Assembly (NCBI GenBank): GCA_017544935.1
Contig: JAFYDF010000075.1
Location: 1 to 43,236 of the forward strand
Direction: 5' to 3'
Source: Clostridia bacterium
Lineage (GTDB): Bacteria > Bacillota > Clostridia > Christensenellales > Aristaeellaceae
Length of the DNA stretch: 43,236 nt
Each line of letters opens with the position of its first letter. The first letter of the stretch is position 1. This document shows positions 24,857 to 33,742 of the stretch, piece by piece. The notes under the pieces are model-generated. The model was not told the DNA's origin and did not search any database. It worked only from the letters and a program-made list of their open reading frames with translations. Both the position numbers and the translations under genes were made by a program.

Positions 24857-26152
24857 TTACAGCAGGATTTCATCAATTGGCTTACCATCAGCATCGGGCA
24901 GGGAGAGGCCGAAGATCTTGGCATAGGTTGGAGCTTCATCCACGATAGGCTTGCGTTCTACGACTGCACCTGCCTTGATATCGGGACCGCATGCAATCAG
25001 AGTGGGCTGCGGGCCTTTGTCGGGATGATGACCATGCGTTGCACGGCCAAATTTATAATCGCTGTTATCTACGCGGCGCACCAGCGGGCGGGTCCATGCG
25101 TTGGAGAATGAGGTGTATCCGTCGGTTTCGAGCACAAAAGCAAACTTGCCGCTCAGACCTTCTTCGTGATCTGCTTCTTCAGCAGTGTATACACGTTCAA
25201 AGCCATACAATCCGTCTTCCACCATGCTCTTCAAGGTATCGTATACACGGTCATGATCCTTTTCGTCCTTCAGATAGATCTGTGCAGACAAGCCGGTGGA
25301 TTTGGCAATGGCTACGTAATCGGCTACCTGCCCATCCTCGCCTACTGTGAGGAGACCTTTTTCTGCCAGAAGTGCGTTGAGGGCGATGGAACGGGTGATA
25401 TTCAGCTGGCCATGATCACTGACAATAAACAGGTCAGTATCATTTTCAATACCGGCATCACGGCAGGCTTTGAGAATCTCACCCAACCACAGATCAATTT
25501 CATGCAGACCATGTGTCACCTTGCTGCTGAAAAGACCGGTCTCATGACGATAGGCGTCAATGTTGGCGGGATGGATCATCAATAGGTTGGGCTTGAACTC
25601 ACGAATCATGCTGCAGGCGCATGCATGCACAAAAGCATCACAATGCGGATGCTTGCGGTGCAGACCATCTACAAGCATCATATTGGGTTTAACGACTTTT
25701 TCAATAACTTCAGGAGAGGAACCGCTGTTGGCAAAGCATTCCAGTGTAGTCTCTTCAGCCGATTGCGGCCAGTATTCATCGACCAGGTAGTCAATATTCT
25801 TATGGTTGCCGGTTACCGGCCAGAAAACGCCAGCAGTAGTGAGACCGGCAGCCTTGAAAGCATCAAAGATGTCTCCGACCTTAACAGCATCATTGAACCA
25901 TTCCCAGTCACTCTTGGCCTCGGTCAGGTTTGTCAGTTCGTTATTGATAATGCCATGCTTTCCGCAGTAGGCACCTGTACGCATGCTAGTATGATTTGGA
26001 TAGGTGATGGTAGGGTATACCGAACGGACGGTTTTTACGATGGCAGCATTTTGCATTACTGCACCGAATGAAGGCATTTGACGCAGCTGCGCCAGATCTT
26101 CATAAACCATGGCGTCTTCCGAGATTACGATCAGATGTTTTGCTTTGCCCAT
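24857..26152 (-). CDS. Alkaline-phosphatase-superfamily phosphodiesterase (NPP-like), copy 2
   Basis: A 431-residue paralog of the downstream gene, exactly the same length and alignable without gaps. The same landmarks are present: SEDAMVYED, TITYPNHTSMRTG, IDAYRHETG, IVSDHGQ, RATHGHHP. Differences cluster at about residues 155-175, a likely substrate-contact region. ATG 26152 has GAGGAGG 9 nt upstream; a longer frame to 26188 lacks a site. It has its own promoter and is first in a two-gene operon with the copy at 23546. The adjacent DeoR-type gene is a plausible regulator. Substrate not determined. Confidence 0.86.
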   Translation of the reverse strand: MGKAKHLIVISEDAMVYEDLAQLRQMPSFGAVMQNAAIVKTVRSVYPTITYPNHTSMRTGAYCGKHGIINNELTNLTEAKSDWEWFNDAVKVGDIFDAFKAAGLTTAGVFWPVTGNHKNIDYLVDEYWPQSAEETTLECFANSGSSPEVIEKVVKPNMMLVDGLHRKHPHCDAFVHACACSMIREFKPNLLMIHPANIDAYRHETGLFSSKVTHGLHEIDLWLGEILKACRDAGIENDTDLFIVSDHGQLNITRSIALNALLAEKGLLTVGEDGQVADYVAIAKSTGLSAQIYLKDEKDHDRVYDTLKSMVEDGLYGFERVYTAEEADHEEGLSGKFAFVLETDGYTSFSNAWTRPLVRRVDNSDYKFGRATHGHHPDKGPQPTLIACGPDIKAGAVVERKPIVDEAPTYAKIFGLSLPDADGKPIDEILL

Positions 26153-26202
26153 GACGGACATCCTCCTCATTATATATTCACTTTGCATTAAAAACCGCCG
26201 TC

Positions 26203-26231
26203 ATTATAACACCGCCCGGATAAAAAGACAA
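26203..26231 (-). promoter_or_regulatory. Promoter of the tandem phosphodiesterase operon
   Basis: On the minus strand TTGTCT (26226-26231), 17 bp, TATAAT (26203-26208), about 50 bp before the start of copy 2. The -35 abuts the A/T tract of the upstream deoR terminator. Confidence 0.75.
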
Positions 26232-26239
26232 CGAAAAAA

Positions 26240-26254
26240 GCCCCTGAAAGGGGC
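26240..26254 (-). terminator. Terminator of the DeoR-family gene
   Basis: GCCCC (26240-26244) and GGGGC (26250-26254) pair around a 5-nt loop. On the minus strand the stem is followed by TTTTTT. It lies about 25 bp after the regulator's stop. Confidence 0.8.
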
Positions 26255-26278
26255 AAAAGAATAGAGGAGAAATTTGAT

Positions 26279-27037
26279 TTAAAGAAGCTCTGTACCGCTG
26301 CGCAGAAAATGACGAGCATTGCTGTCGTCCAATGGTATATCGGTGATCAGCACATCGATATCCTCTGGCTGTGCGAAGGTGAAAGTGCTGGTAACACCCA
26401 CCTTCTGAACATCCATAAGCATGACAGCTTTTTCTGCACGCTGGAGCGCTGTATGCTTGAGATAGCCATCGGCTTCTGATCCGCAGGTAAAGCCGCGTTC
26501 ATACATATATCCGGTTGTACCGAGGAAAGCTGTCTGGAAATTGATGCTTTCCAGTTCACGCATGGTCATTGAACCGTTCACACACAAACTGGCGGTGTTC
26601 ATACGCCCGCCAAGCAGATAAATTGTGGCCTGCTGCAAACGGCTCAATTCCAAGGCACAGCTCACGGATGTTGTGAAGATCATATAAGGACCATCTGGAA
26701 TCTGGCGGGCAAATTCTGTACATGTCGAACCGCTGTCTAAGAAAATGGTGCCATTCTGCTGTAGCAATTGTATGGCTTTTTCGGCGATGATGCGTTTTCC
26801 GGCCGCATTGCGTGTACTGCGCCTCAGATACAGATCATCTGTGCCAACCAGCACTTCGGCTGAACGTGCGCCTCCATGTGTGCGGATGATGCGTTTCTGC
26901 CGATCCAGGTATTCCAGATCACGGCGAAGTGTCATTTCAGATACAGGTGAAAAGGCAGCTTTGAGCTGGCCAAAGCTGACCGAGCCCTCACGATTGATCA
27001 GGTCAAGCATCTGCCTGCGTCGCTGTTCCATATTCAT
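26279..27037 (-). CDS. DeoR-family transcriptional regulator
   Basis: A 252-residue regulator. The N-terminal winged helix is clear: RRRQMLDLINREGSVSFGQL followed by VSEMTLRRDLEYLDRQKRIIRTHGGA (about 30-60), the hallmark of DeoR repressors. The sugar-phosphate-sensing domain follows, with FLDSGSTCTEFARQ and LLGGRMN typical of ribose-5-phosphate-isomerase-like effector folds. Such proteins respond to phosphorylated sugars. ATG 27037 has AAAGGGG 9 nt upstream; the frame open to 27091 was trimmed. It has its own promoter and terminator and lies directly upstream of the tandem phosphodiesterases, which it may control. The effector is unknown. Confidence 0.9.
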   Translation of the reverse strand: MNMEQRRRQMLDLINREGSVSFGQLKAAFSPVSEMTLRRDLEYLDRQKRIIRTHGGARSAEVLVGTDDLYLRRSTRNAAGKRIIAEKAIQLLQQNGTIFLDSGSTCTEFARQIPDGPYMIFTTSVSCALELSRLQQATIYLLGGRMNTASLCVNGSMTMRELESINFQTAFLGTTGYMYERGFTCGSEADGYLKHTALQRAEKAVMLMDVQKVGVTSTFTFAQPEDIDVLITDIPLDDSNARHFLRSGTELL

Positions 27038-27062
27038 AAACCATCGCCCCTTTTTCAAGCAT

Positions 27063-27091
27063 ATTATAGCATGAAGTAAGCGGTGGGGCAA
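27063..27091 (-). promoter_or_regulatory. Promoter of the DeoR-family gene
   Basis: On the minus strand TTGCCC (27086-27091), 17 bp, TATAAT (27063-27068), giving a short leader of about 20 nt. Confidence 0.75.
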
Positions 27092-27138
27092 TACAGGCCT
27101 GACAGCCCCTCAAAAAAACATATCAGACCGTATCAAAA

Positions 27139-27162
27139 AAGCGGTTCATGTTCGAACCGCTT
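27139..27162 (-). terminator. Terminator after ftsY
   Basis: AAGCGGTTC (27139-27147) and GAACCGCTT (27154-27162) form a 9-bp stem followed on the minus strand by TTTTGATA. It closes the plsX-ftsY operon. Confidence 0.85.
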
Positions 27163-27178
27163 CTGGTGAAAAAACTTG

Positions 27179-28078
27179 TTATGAGAAAAGAGCTTCTGTG
27201 AACTGTTTGGCATCGAAGGCCTGCAGATCGTCTATGCCCTCACCCACGCCAATATACCATACAGGTACATTCAGCTCTCGACGAATCGCAATGGCAATAC
27301 CGCCTTTAGCTGTTCCGTCAAGCTTGGTAAGAATAATACCGTTGATCTCAACAGCTTCTTTGAACACCTTTGCCTGGTTCAGCCCATTTTGGCCGGTAGT
27401 AGCATCGAGAATCAGCATACAGCGTACGGCAGCTTCTGGAAATTCGCGATCGATTACGCGGCGCATTTTGCCCAGTTCATCCATCAGGTTCTTCTTGTTG
27501 TGCATACGTCCAGCAGTATCCACGATCAGCAGATCAGCTTTACGCGCTTTGGCGGCCTGCACAGCGTCGAATACTACAGCAGCAGGATCACTTCCGGGCT
27601 GGTGCTTAATGAGTGGTACATTAGCTCGTTCAGCCCAAATGGCCAATTGGTCATCTGCAGCTGCACGGAAAGTATCACCGGCAGCCAGGATCACGCTGCG
27701 GCCGATTTCCTGAAAGCGCATGGCTAGCTTTCCTACAGTCGTTGTTTTGCCTACGCCATTAACACCGACTACAAACATAACCATCGGCCATGAGAGCGGA
27801 GGGCGTGGTATGTTCATTTCCTCGGTCAGCAGATCTTTGAAGACCTTTTTAGCGGCAGATGCATCCCGAATCTTACCTTCTTCCAAACGTTCACGCAGTT
27901 CATCAATGATTTCTGTGCTGGCTTTGACACCTACATCGGATAGAAGAAGAATATCAGTCAGTTCTTCGAAAAAATCATCATCCACAACTGTGGTGTTTTC
28001 TACAAGCTCATCCACACGCTCGGTTAAGTTGCCGCGTGATTTGCTGAGCCCTTTTTTCAGCCTGTCAAAAAACCCCAT
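27179..28078 (-). CDS. ftsY: Signal recognition particle receptor FtsY
   Basis: A 299-residue SRP GTPase receptor that brings ribosome-nascent-chain complexes to the membrane. It has the helical N domain (about 1-85) and the G domain: Walker A GVNGVGKTTT (105-114), DTFRAAA, DTAGR, and TKLDGTAKGG near 250. The acidic A domain is very short, as usual in Firmicutes. AAGGAGG precedes ATG 28078, 12 bp after the smc stop. It is the last gene of the operon, as a terminator follows; ffh, often next in Clostridia, is absent here. Confidence 0.97.
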   Translation of the reverse strand: MGFFDRLKKGLSKSRGNLTERVDELVENTTVVDDDFFEELTDILLLSDVGVKASTEIIDELRERLEEGKIRDASAAKKVFKDLLTEEMNIPRPPLSWPMVMFVVGVNGVGKTTTVGKLAMRFQEIGRSVILAAGDTFRAAADDQLAIWAERANVPLIKHQPGSDPAAVVFDAVQAAKARKADLLIVDTAGRMHNKKNLMDELGKMRRVIDREFPEAAVRCMLILDATTGQNGLNQAKVFKEAVEINGIILTKLDGTAKGGIAIAIRRELNVPVWYIGVGEGIDDLQAFDAKQFTEALFS

Positions 28079-28090
28079 ATGCAGTCCTCC

Positions 28091-31000
28091 TTAGGCATAG
28101 TTTTCAAGGTTGACGCTGACCATGCTCGATACACCTTTTTCTTCCATAGCTACGCCATACAGTGAATCGCAGCGCTCCATAGTACCCTTGCGGTGAGTGA
28201 TGACGACAAACTGCGTCGTCTTTGCAAACTCAGCAAGATAATCGGCAAAATAGCCGATGTTAGCTTCGTCAAGAGCCGCTTCGATCTCGTCCAGAATACA
28301 GAACGGGGTAGGCTTGACCGTAAGCATAGCAAAGAGAATAGCGATAGCTGTCAGCGCGCGTTCGCCGCCAGAAAGCAGCGAAAGGAGCTGCAGCTTTTTG
28401 CCCGGCGGCTGAGCAATAACTTCGATTCCGCAGGATAATGGTTCATTGGGATCAGTCAGTTTAAGCTCAGCCTGACCGCCGCCAAACAGCCGAACAAATG
28501 TATTCTGAAAGCTTGCGTTCAGCTTATCGAATTCAGCCACAAACTGTTTTTCCATTTGGGAAAGCAGACGCTTAATCAGACTGCGCAAATCACTTTCTGC
28601 TTTGATCATATCATCACGCTGACGCGATAGATCATCAAACCGTTCTTTAACCTGAGCATACTCTTCAACGGCATGAGCGTTGATAGGACCAAGATCACGA
28701 ATCTCGCGGCGCAACTGATTGGCGTCTCGTTCACCTGATGTTAGGAAAAATTGTCCCTCGGGTAAGCGATATTCTTCTGCTGTTGCGCGTGTAGCCTCAT
28801 ATGTATTCCACATATGCTCGGTCAGCGCGTTCTGTTCGTTTTCTGCGCGGGCATACAGTAGCTCGGTGCGGTGAAGTTGTTCACTGTCCTGCGCATGGCG
28901 TTCATGAAGATCGTCATTTTCCTGCGCAAGGGCACGCTGGCGTGCTAAACGTTCCTGACGCTGCTGTTCCAGCTGTTCGGTCTCTTGCTCAGCTTGCTGT
29001 ACAGCCTGCTGCTGTTCTGTGAAGCTATCCTGCAGAACATGCCACTGGGCTTCTGCCTGCTGTGCCTGCTCGCGCTGCTCGGCAGCTTTTTGCTCGAGAC
29101 GCTGAAGGCTCGTGGTGAGCGCGGCCTTTTCTTCCGCCCAGCGTGCTTTGTCCCGCCGAAGAATTTCCAACGCATGCTCAAGCTCGGCATAACGCAGTTT
29201 TTCCTGGGTCACCCGGTCGCGCCGCATGTCAGCTTCTTTTCGAGCTGTGCGCAGGGCTGCCTGCAGCTCTTCGGTGCGCCTGTCCATTGCATCTCGGTCG
29301 ATGGCAGCTTCCTGTGTTCCCTGATCCAAGGACTGGAGCTCTTTCTGCAGCTCTTCGATGCTTTCTGTCAGTTGCAGAATTGCAGCGCGGGTTTTATCAA
29401 GCCGCTGGTGATGGGCTTCGAGCTCGGAGGCGGCATTGAAGACATGCTCCTGTTCACGGGCAACGGCAATCTCCTGCTGGTGCATGGCTTCGATGCCTTC
29501 GTCGCGCAAACGTCTGGATTCCTGCCTGCGTTTTTGAAGCTGTTCTGCTTCCGCGTGCATTTTTTGTAGCGACTGTTCGTCTGCCTTCAGACGTGCATTC
29601 AGTTCCTTGATTTCACGTTCGCGAGAGAGAAAATTAGTGGTTTTTCCTCGCATGGAACCGCCGGTCATAGATCCGCCTGAATGCATGACCTGTCCGTCCA
29701 GCGTAACCAGACGGAAGGCATAGTGGCCGGCGCGCATGATGGGAAGTGCAGCATCCAGATCACGAGCTACTACTGTGCGGCCAAGCAGATTCTCTATAAC
29801 AGGACGATATTTGCTGTCATATGTGACCAGCTCACTGGCTACGCCCAAACATCCGGGCATGCTTAGGACACGGCGCTCTTCAGCAGTAAGGGAATAGGCA
29901 CGTACCGTGTTGATGGGCAGGAAAGTTGCCCGTCCAGCTTCAGCAGTTTTCAGGTATTCAATCAGCCGTTTAGCTGTTACATCATCCTCAGTGACGATGT
30001 TCTGTAGGCTGCCGCCCATGACAGCGTCCAGTGCAGCTTCGAGCTCCTGCGGCGCTTGCATAAGCTGTGCTACTACGCCGCATACACGAGGGTCGTCATG
30101 ACCGAATTGCAGTGCACGACGGACTGCGTTGGCATAGCCTTCCATGTCACGAGCCATCTCAGTAAGCACTTTCAGACGGCTGCGTGCTGACTGCATGCCA
30201 AGTGCCAGTTGCTGTGCGCGGCGTTCCTGTTCATCGTTTTCCGCTGAAAGTGCGCGTACTTTGGCTTCCAGGTCCTGCGCTTCAGCGCGGGCAGAATCTA
30301 GATCCTTTTGCGCCTCGGCCTGTGAAGCCAAAGCATCATTGTGCTGAGCCTTCAGAGCTTCTTCTGCAGTGACCAGTTCAGTTTCGCTTTCATGTAGCTG
30401 AACAAGGTAGTTTTCCATTTGCGCGCACATAGTCTCTTTCTGTGTGCGTGCGTTACGTGCATCACTGAGGCGGTTTACGGCAGTCAGAATGTCTGCTTTA
30501 TGCTTGTCTAATTCCAGTTCGATCTTGTCGGCCTGCGAGGCGGCCTCGTCGGCTTCTTTTTCGGCGACTTCCAGAGATTGCTGAGCAGCTGCCAAAGCAT
30601 TGCGGGCTGTTTCACCTTCGTCTTCACCGCGTGCAGCTGTACGGTCCAGCTCAGCTAGACGTTCACGACGGCTTACAGCATCTTCTTCCAGCCGCGTGCT
30701 TTCGGCGAGCAGTGAATCGCGATGCTGTTCTGTGCGGTCACGCGCGGACTCAACCTGGTGAAGTTCCTCGCTGCGCAAGCGGCTTTCTGCACGTGCTTGG
30801 TTAAGCGCATCGTCCAGGGCTGCGATTGCATCATCTAGCTCTGTACGCTCCATGCTGTTCTGATGAAGATGTGCCTCGTGCTGAAGCAGTGCGTCGCGTA
30901 ACGCTTCGCAGGTCTGGTTCAGTTCCTGCATGCGTGCAGCCAGCTTATCCTGCTTGAGCAGGAATATATTCATTTCCAGAGTTCTCAGACGATCAAATAG

Positions 31001-31651
31001 ATCTTGATAGCGCCTGGCGCTTTCGGCCTGTTCATGCAGAGGCCCTATCCGACTGCCGAGCTCTTCCAGAATATCATTGACACGATCCAGATTTTCCAGT
31101 GTGCGGGTCAGCTTGCGTTCAGCTTCTTCTTTGCGGATGCGCGAAGTGCTGATTCCGGCTGCTTCTTCAAATACTTCACGGCGTTCTTCGCTCTTGTTGG
31201 AAAGGATCTCATCGATACGTCCCTGACCAATGGAAGAATAACCGTCTTTACCGATACCGGTATCGTAAAAAAGCTCCTTGATATCCTTCAAACGGCAGGA
31301 CTGCTTATTAAGATAATATTCACTTTCACCGTTGCGGTACAGCCGGCGTGTGACAGCTACTTCTGTATAGTTCGTGCGGAGTGCGCCGTCTTCATTGTCA
31401 AATACCAGAGTGACTTCGGCATATGCCAGTTTTTTACGTTTTTCGGTGCCGTTGAAAATGACATCCTGCATGCTTCCGCCACGCAGCTCACGTGGGTTCT
31501 GTTCACCCAGAACCCACTTGACGGCATCACCAATATTGCTCTTGCCTGAGCCATTAGGACCGACGATGCCGGTAATACCGTTATTGAAGGCTACCTCGGT
31601 GCGCTGGGCAAAAGACTTGAAACCATATATCTCCAGCTTTTTAAGCCTCAT
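28091..31651 (-). CDS. smc: Chromosome partition protein SMC
   Basis: A 1186-residue SMC ATPase that organises and separates daughter chromosomes with ScpA and ScpB. Walker A GPNGSGKSN lies at 31-39. Two long coiled-coil arms (about 170-500 and 670-1010, rich in Glu, Gln, Ala and Arg) flank a hinge near 515-660 with Gly-rich HSGGSMTGGS just after it. The signature LLSGGERALTA and Walker B CILDEIEAALD lie near the C terminus. Full length for the family. ATG 31651 overlaps the rnc stop by 4 bp (ATGA) and has a G-rich ribosome binding site within rnc. Confidence 0.97.
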   Translation of the reverse strand: MRLKKLEIYGFKSFAQRTEVAFNNGITGIVGPNGSGKSNIGDAVKWVLGEQNPRELRGGSMQDVIFNGTEKRKKLAYAEVTLVFDNEDGALRTNYTEVAVTRRLYRNGESEYYLNKQSCRLKDIKELFYDTGIGKDGYSSIGQGRIDEILSNKSEERREVFEEAAGISTSRIRKEEAERKLTRTLENLDRVNDILEELGSRIGPLHEQAESARRYQDLFDRLRTLEMNIFLLKQDKLAARMQELNQTCEALRDALLQHEAHLHQNSMERTELDDAIAALDDALNQARAESRLRSEELHQVESARDRTEQHRDSLLAESTRLEEDAVSRRERLAELDRTAARGEDEGETARNALAAAQQSLEVAEKEADEAASQADKIELELDKHKADILTAVNRLSDARNARTQKETMCAQMENYLVQLHESETELVTAEEALKAQHNDALASQAEAQKDLDSARAEAQDLEAKVRALSAENDEQERRAQQLALGMQSARSRLKVLTEMARDMEGYANAVRRALQFGHDDPRVCGVVAQLMQAPQELEAALDAVMGGSLQNIVTEDDVTAKRLIEYLKTAEAGRATFLPINTVRAYSLTAEERRVLSMPGCLGVASELVTYDSKYRPVIENLLGRTVVARDLDAALPIMRAGHYAFRLVTLDGQVMHSGGSMTGGSMRGKTTNFLSREREIKELNARLKADEQSLQKMHAEAEQLQKRRQESRRLRDEGIEAMHQQEIAVAREQEHVFNAASELEAHHQRLDKTRAAILQLTESIEELQKELQSLDQGTQEAAIDRDAMDRRTEELQAALRTARKEADMRRDRVTQEKLRYAELEHALEILRRDKARWAEEKAALTTSLQRLEQKAAEQREQAQQAEAQWHVLQDSFTEQQQAVQQAEQETEQLEQQRQERLARQRALAQENDDLHERHAQDSEQLHRTELLYARAENEQNALTEHMWNTYEATRATAEEYRLPEGQFFLTSGERDANQLRREIRDLGPINAHAVEEYAQVKERFDDLSRQRDDMIKAESDLRSLIKRLLSQMEKQFVAEFDKLNASFQNTFVRLFGGGQAELKLTDPNEPLSCGIEVIAQPPGKKLQLLSLLSGGERALTAIAILFAMLTVKPTPFCILDEIEAALDEANIGYFADYLAEFAKTTQFVVITHRKGTMERCDSLYGVAMEEKGVSSMVSVNLENYA

Positions 31652-32319
31652 GATTTAACACCCCCAGACTGAAGGGTGCTTAACGCGGCGCCTGCAGCAG
31701 CCTGTTCTGCACGTTTCTTGCTGCTTCCGCTTCCGCGACCAATCTCCTGACCCTCCGCATAGACAGCAGCGGTAAAAACACGGTCATGTGGCGGGCCCTC
31801 TTCCAGTAATGTTTTGTATTCAGGAGCAGGCATGCCACCGGCCTGAAGCAGAAGCTGCAGACGCGATTTGTTATCGGTCACCGGAAGCGGTACTTCGCTT
31901 TCGTCCGGCCACAGTGAGCGCACAACACGGTCTGCTGCCACAAAACCGCCATCAAGATAAATTGCTGCGAGTACGGCTTCCATGGCATCGGCAAGAACAG
32001 CTGGACGGTCACGCCCGCCATCCTGCTCACAGCCATGGTCCATGCGCAGATATTTACCCAGATCAAGACGCCGTGCGACATCGCAAAGCGTTTCTTCGCG
32101 TACCAGACTGGCACGCAAAAAAGTCATGCCGCCTTCCTCTTTTTCCGGATGCGCAGCATAGACGATATCTGTCATGACAAGCTGCAGCACAGCATCACCC
32201 AGAAACTCAAGCCGTTGGTTGTTCTCTAGCCCGAATGAGGGATGCGTCAACGCTAGCTGCAGATATGATCTGTTATGGAAACGGTATCCGATAGCCGTTT
32301 CCAGAGCTTCATAATTCAC
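31648..32319 (-). CDS. rnc: Ribonuclease III
   Basis: A 223-residue double-strand-specific endoribonuclease for rRNA processing and RNA decay. The nuclease signature is RLEFLGDAVLQL (about 38-49), with the second metal-binding block ADAMEAVLAAIYLDGG. A double-stranded RNA-binding domain follows (about 150-220), ending with GRGSGSSKKRAEQAAAGAAL. The start chosen is GTG 32319, which has AAGGAG 10 nt upstream; a longer frame to 32364 runs into the terminator-like hairpin after acpP. The 4-bp overlap with smc indicates translational coupling. Confidence 0.95.
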   Translation of the reverse strand: MNYEALETAIGYRFHNRSYLQLALTHPSFGLENNQRLEFLGDAVLQLVMTDIVYAAHPEKEEGGMTFLRASLVREETLCDVARRLDLGKYLRMDHGCEQDGGRDRPAVLADAMEAVLAAIYLDGGFVAADRVVRSLWPDESEVPLPVTDNKSRLQLLLQAGGMPAPEYKTLLEEGPPHDRVFTAAVYAEGQEIGRGSGSSKKRAEQAAAGAALSTLQSGGVKS

Positions 32320-32352
32320 GGAATTCTTACTCCTTGTCCGCGTGCGAAAAAC

Positions 32353-32376
32353 GGGCTGCACCATACCCGGCAGCCT
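32353..32376 (-). terminator. Hairpin between acpP and rnc
   Basis: GGGCTGC (32353-32359) pairs with GCAGCCT (32370-32376) around a 10-nt loop. On the minus strand CGTTTTTC follows. It may reduce read-through from plsX-acpP into rnc-smc-ftsY rather than stop it. Confidence 0.6.
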
Positions 32377-32397
32377 GTTTTCCGCGCACGAAGACGC

Positions 32398-32625
32398 TCA
32401 TGCGCGGGAATCGATATATTTGACAACGTCGTCAACCGTCTTAAGAGTCATGATGGCATCATCTTCAACCATGATTCCAAACTGGTCTTCGACTTCCATG
32501 ATCAGCACCATTACATTGGCACTGTCTGCGCCCAGATCTTCCACCAGACGTGCATCCAAAGTGATTTTTTCTTCAGGAGCGCGCAGCTGCTGTGCAATAA
32601 TGGCCTTGACCTTATCGAATGTCAT
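32398..32625 (-). CDS. acpP: Acyl carrier protein
   Basis: A 75-residue acidic four-helix carrier of growing fatty acids. The phosphopantetheine attachment serine is Ser35 in LGADSANV, within the motif that usually reads GADSLD; the Leu-to-Ala change after the serine is uncommon. DAIMTLKTVDDVVKYI at the end is standard. GGGAGG lies before ATG 32625. It follows plsX by 24 bp and precedes rnc, separated by a hairpin. Confidence 0.93.
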   Translation of the reverse strand: MTFDKVKAIIAQQLRAPEEKITLDARLVEDLGADSANVMVLIMEVEDQFGIMVEDDAIMTLKTVDDVVKYIDSRA

Positions 32626-32649
32626 GTCAGTAACCTCCCAATGATAAAC

Positions 32650-33657
32650 TTATTCGCCTTTCGGCGCTTCTAACAGAGCTTTTTCAATATCGGCGGCAAC
32701 GCCTTCACGGTGCATGATTGCGGCCTGGCGGATAGCACAGGCAATGGCATGCCCGTTTGAAGAACCGTGAGCTTTGACGACAGCACCCTTGACCCCCAGC
32801 AGCGGTGCGCCGCCAACTTCAGTGTAATCCATGCGGCGTTTGACACGCTTGAAAGCCGGCATAGCGATGATTCCGCCGATTTTTCCACGTGTATCTGCCT
32901 TCAGCTCACTTTTGATCATGCCCATCAGTGTGCCGGCCATGCCTTCCATGAACTTCAGAATGAGATTGCCGGAAAAACCATCAGCTACGATTACATCGGC
33001 CAGATCGGCTGTAACATCACGAGATTCCACATTGCCAATGAAATGAACAGGAGTGCGCTCAAGCAGGGGATATGTTTCTTTGCGCAGCTGGTCACCTTTT
33101 TCACTTTCAGCACCGATATTGAGCAGACCTACACGTGGCTGTTTCAGACCGCGTACACGGCGCATATAAGCGTCGCCCATTATGGCAAACTGCTGTAAAT
33201 ACTCTGGCTTGCAGTCCACATTGGCTCCGCAGTCAATAAGCAGGAAAAAGTCTTTGCCGTTAGGCAGTAACGGGGCCAGTGCGGGACGGTCGATGCCATC
33301 TATGCGTCCGAGACGGAACATACCGCCTGCCAGGACGGCACCGGTTGATCCGGCGGATACAAAACCATCTGCATCTCCTGAACGCAGGGCAAGCATTCCC
33401 TTAACCACTGCACTGTCTTTCTTCTGACGCACAGCCATGACCGGAGCGTCATGATTAGTAATCGTTTCGGAACAGTGCTCTACTGTGATACGGTCGATCA
33501 CGTCACCACAGTCTTTCAGAAGAGGCATAAGCTGGTCTTTATCACCAGCTAACGTAATGCGCAGAGCTGAATCAGCGCGCAATGCTTCCAGAGTCCCTTC
33601 GACAGTACATTGCGGAGCATTGTCACCGCCCATAGCGTCAAGATAAATGTGCGTCAA
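32650..33657 (-). CDS. plsX: Phosphate acyltransferase PlsX
   Basis: A 335-residue enzyme making acyl phosphate from acyl-ACP, the first step to phosphatidic acid in most Gram-positive bacteria. The opening IYLDAMGGDNAP, VSAGSTGAVLAG and VVADGFSGNLILKFMEG are diagnostic. I start at TTG 33657 because GAGGAGGG lies 8 nt upstream; the upstream TTG 33678 would place that site inside the gene. First gene of the operon, with a promoter at 33689-33717. fabD and fabG, frequent neighbours, are missing between it and acpP. Confidence 0.95.
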   Translation of the reverse strand: MTHIYLDAMGGDNAPQCTVEGTLEALRADSALRITLAGDKDQLMPLLKDCGDVIDRITVEHCSETITNHDAPVMAVRQKKDSAVVKGMLALRSGDADGFVSAGSTGAVLAGGMFRLGRIDGIDRPALAPLLPNGKDFFLLIDCGANVDCKPEYLQQFAIMGDAYMRRVRGLKQPRVGLLNIGAESEKGDQLRKETYPLLERTPVHFIGNVESRDVTADLADVIVADGFSGNLILKFMEGMAGTLMGMIKSELKADTRGKIGGIIAMPAFKRVKRRMDYTEVGGAPLLGVKGAVVKAHGSSNGHAIACAIRQAAIMHREGVAADIEKALLEAPKGE

Positions 33658-33688
33658 ATGCCCGTCCCTCCTCAGCAAAATACACTAG

Positions 33689-33717
33689 AGTATATCATAT
33701 ATATTATTGTTTGACAA
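33689..33717 (-). promoter_or_regulatory. Promoter of the plsX operon
   Basis: On the minus strand TTGTCA (33712-33717), 17 bp, TATACT (33689-33694), about 30 bp before the plsX start. No obvious FapR-type operator was seen. Confidence 0.75.
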
Positions 33718-33742
33718 GCTTTTCTGAGCGTTGAACGGCTGT

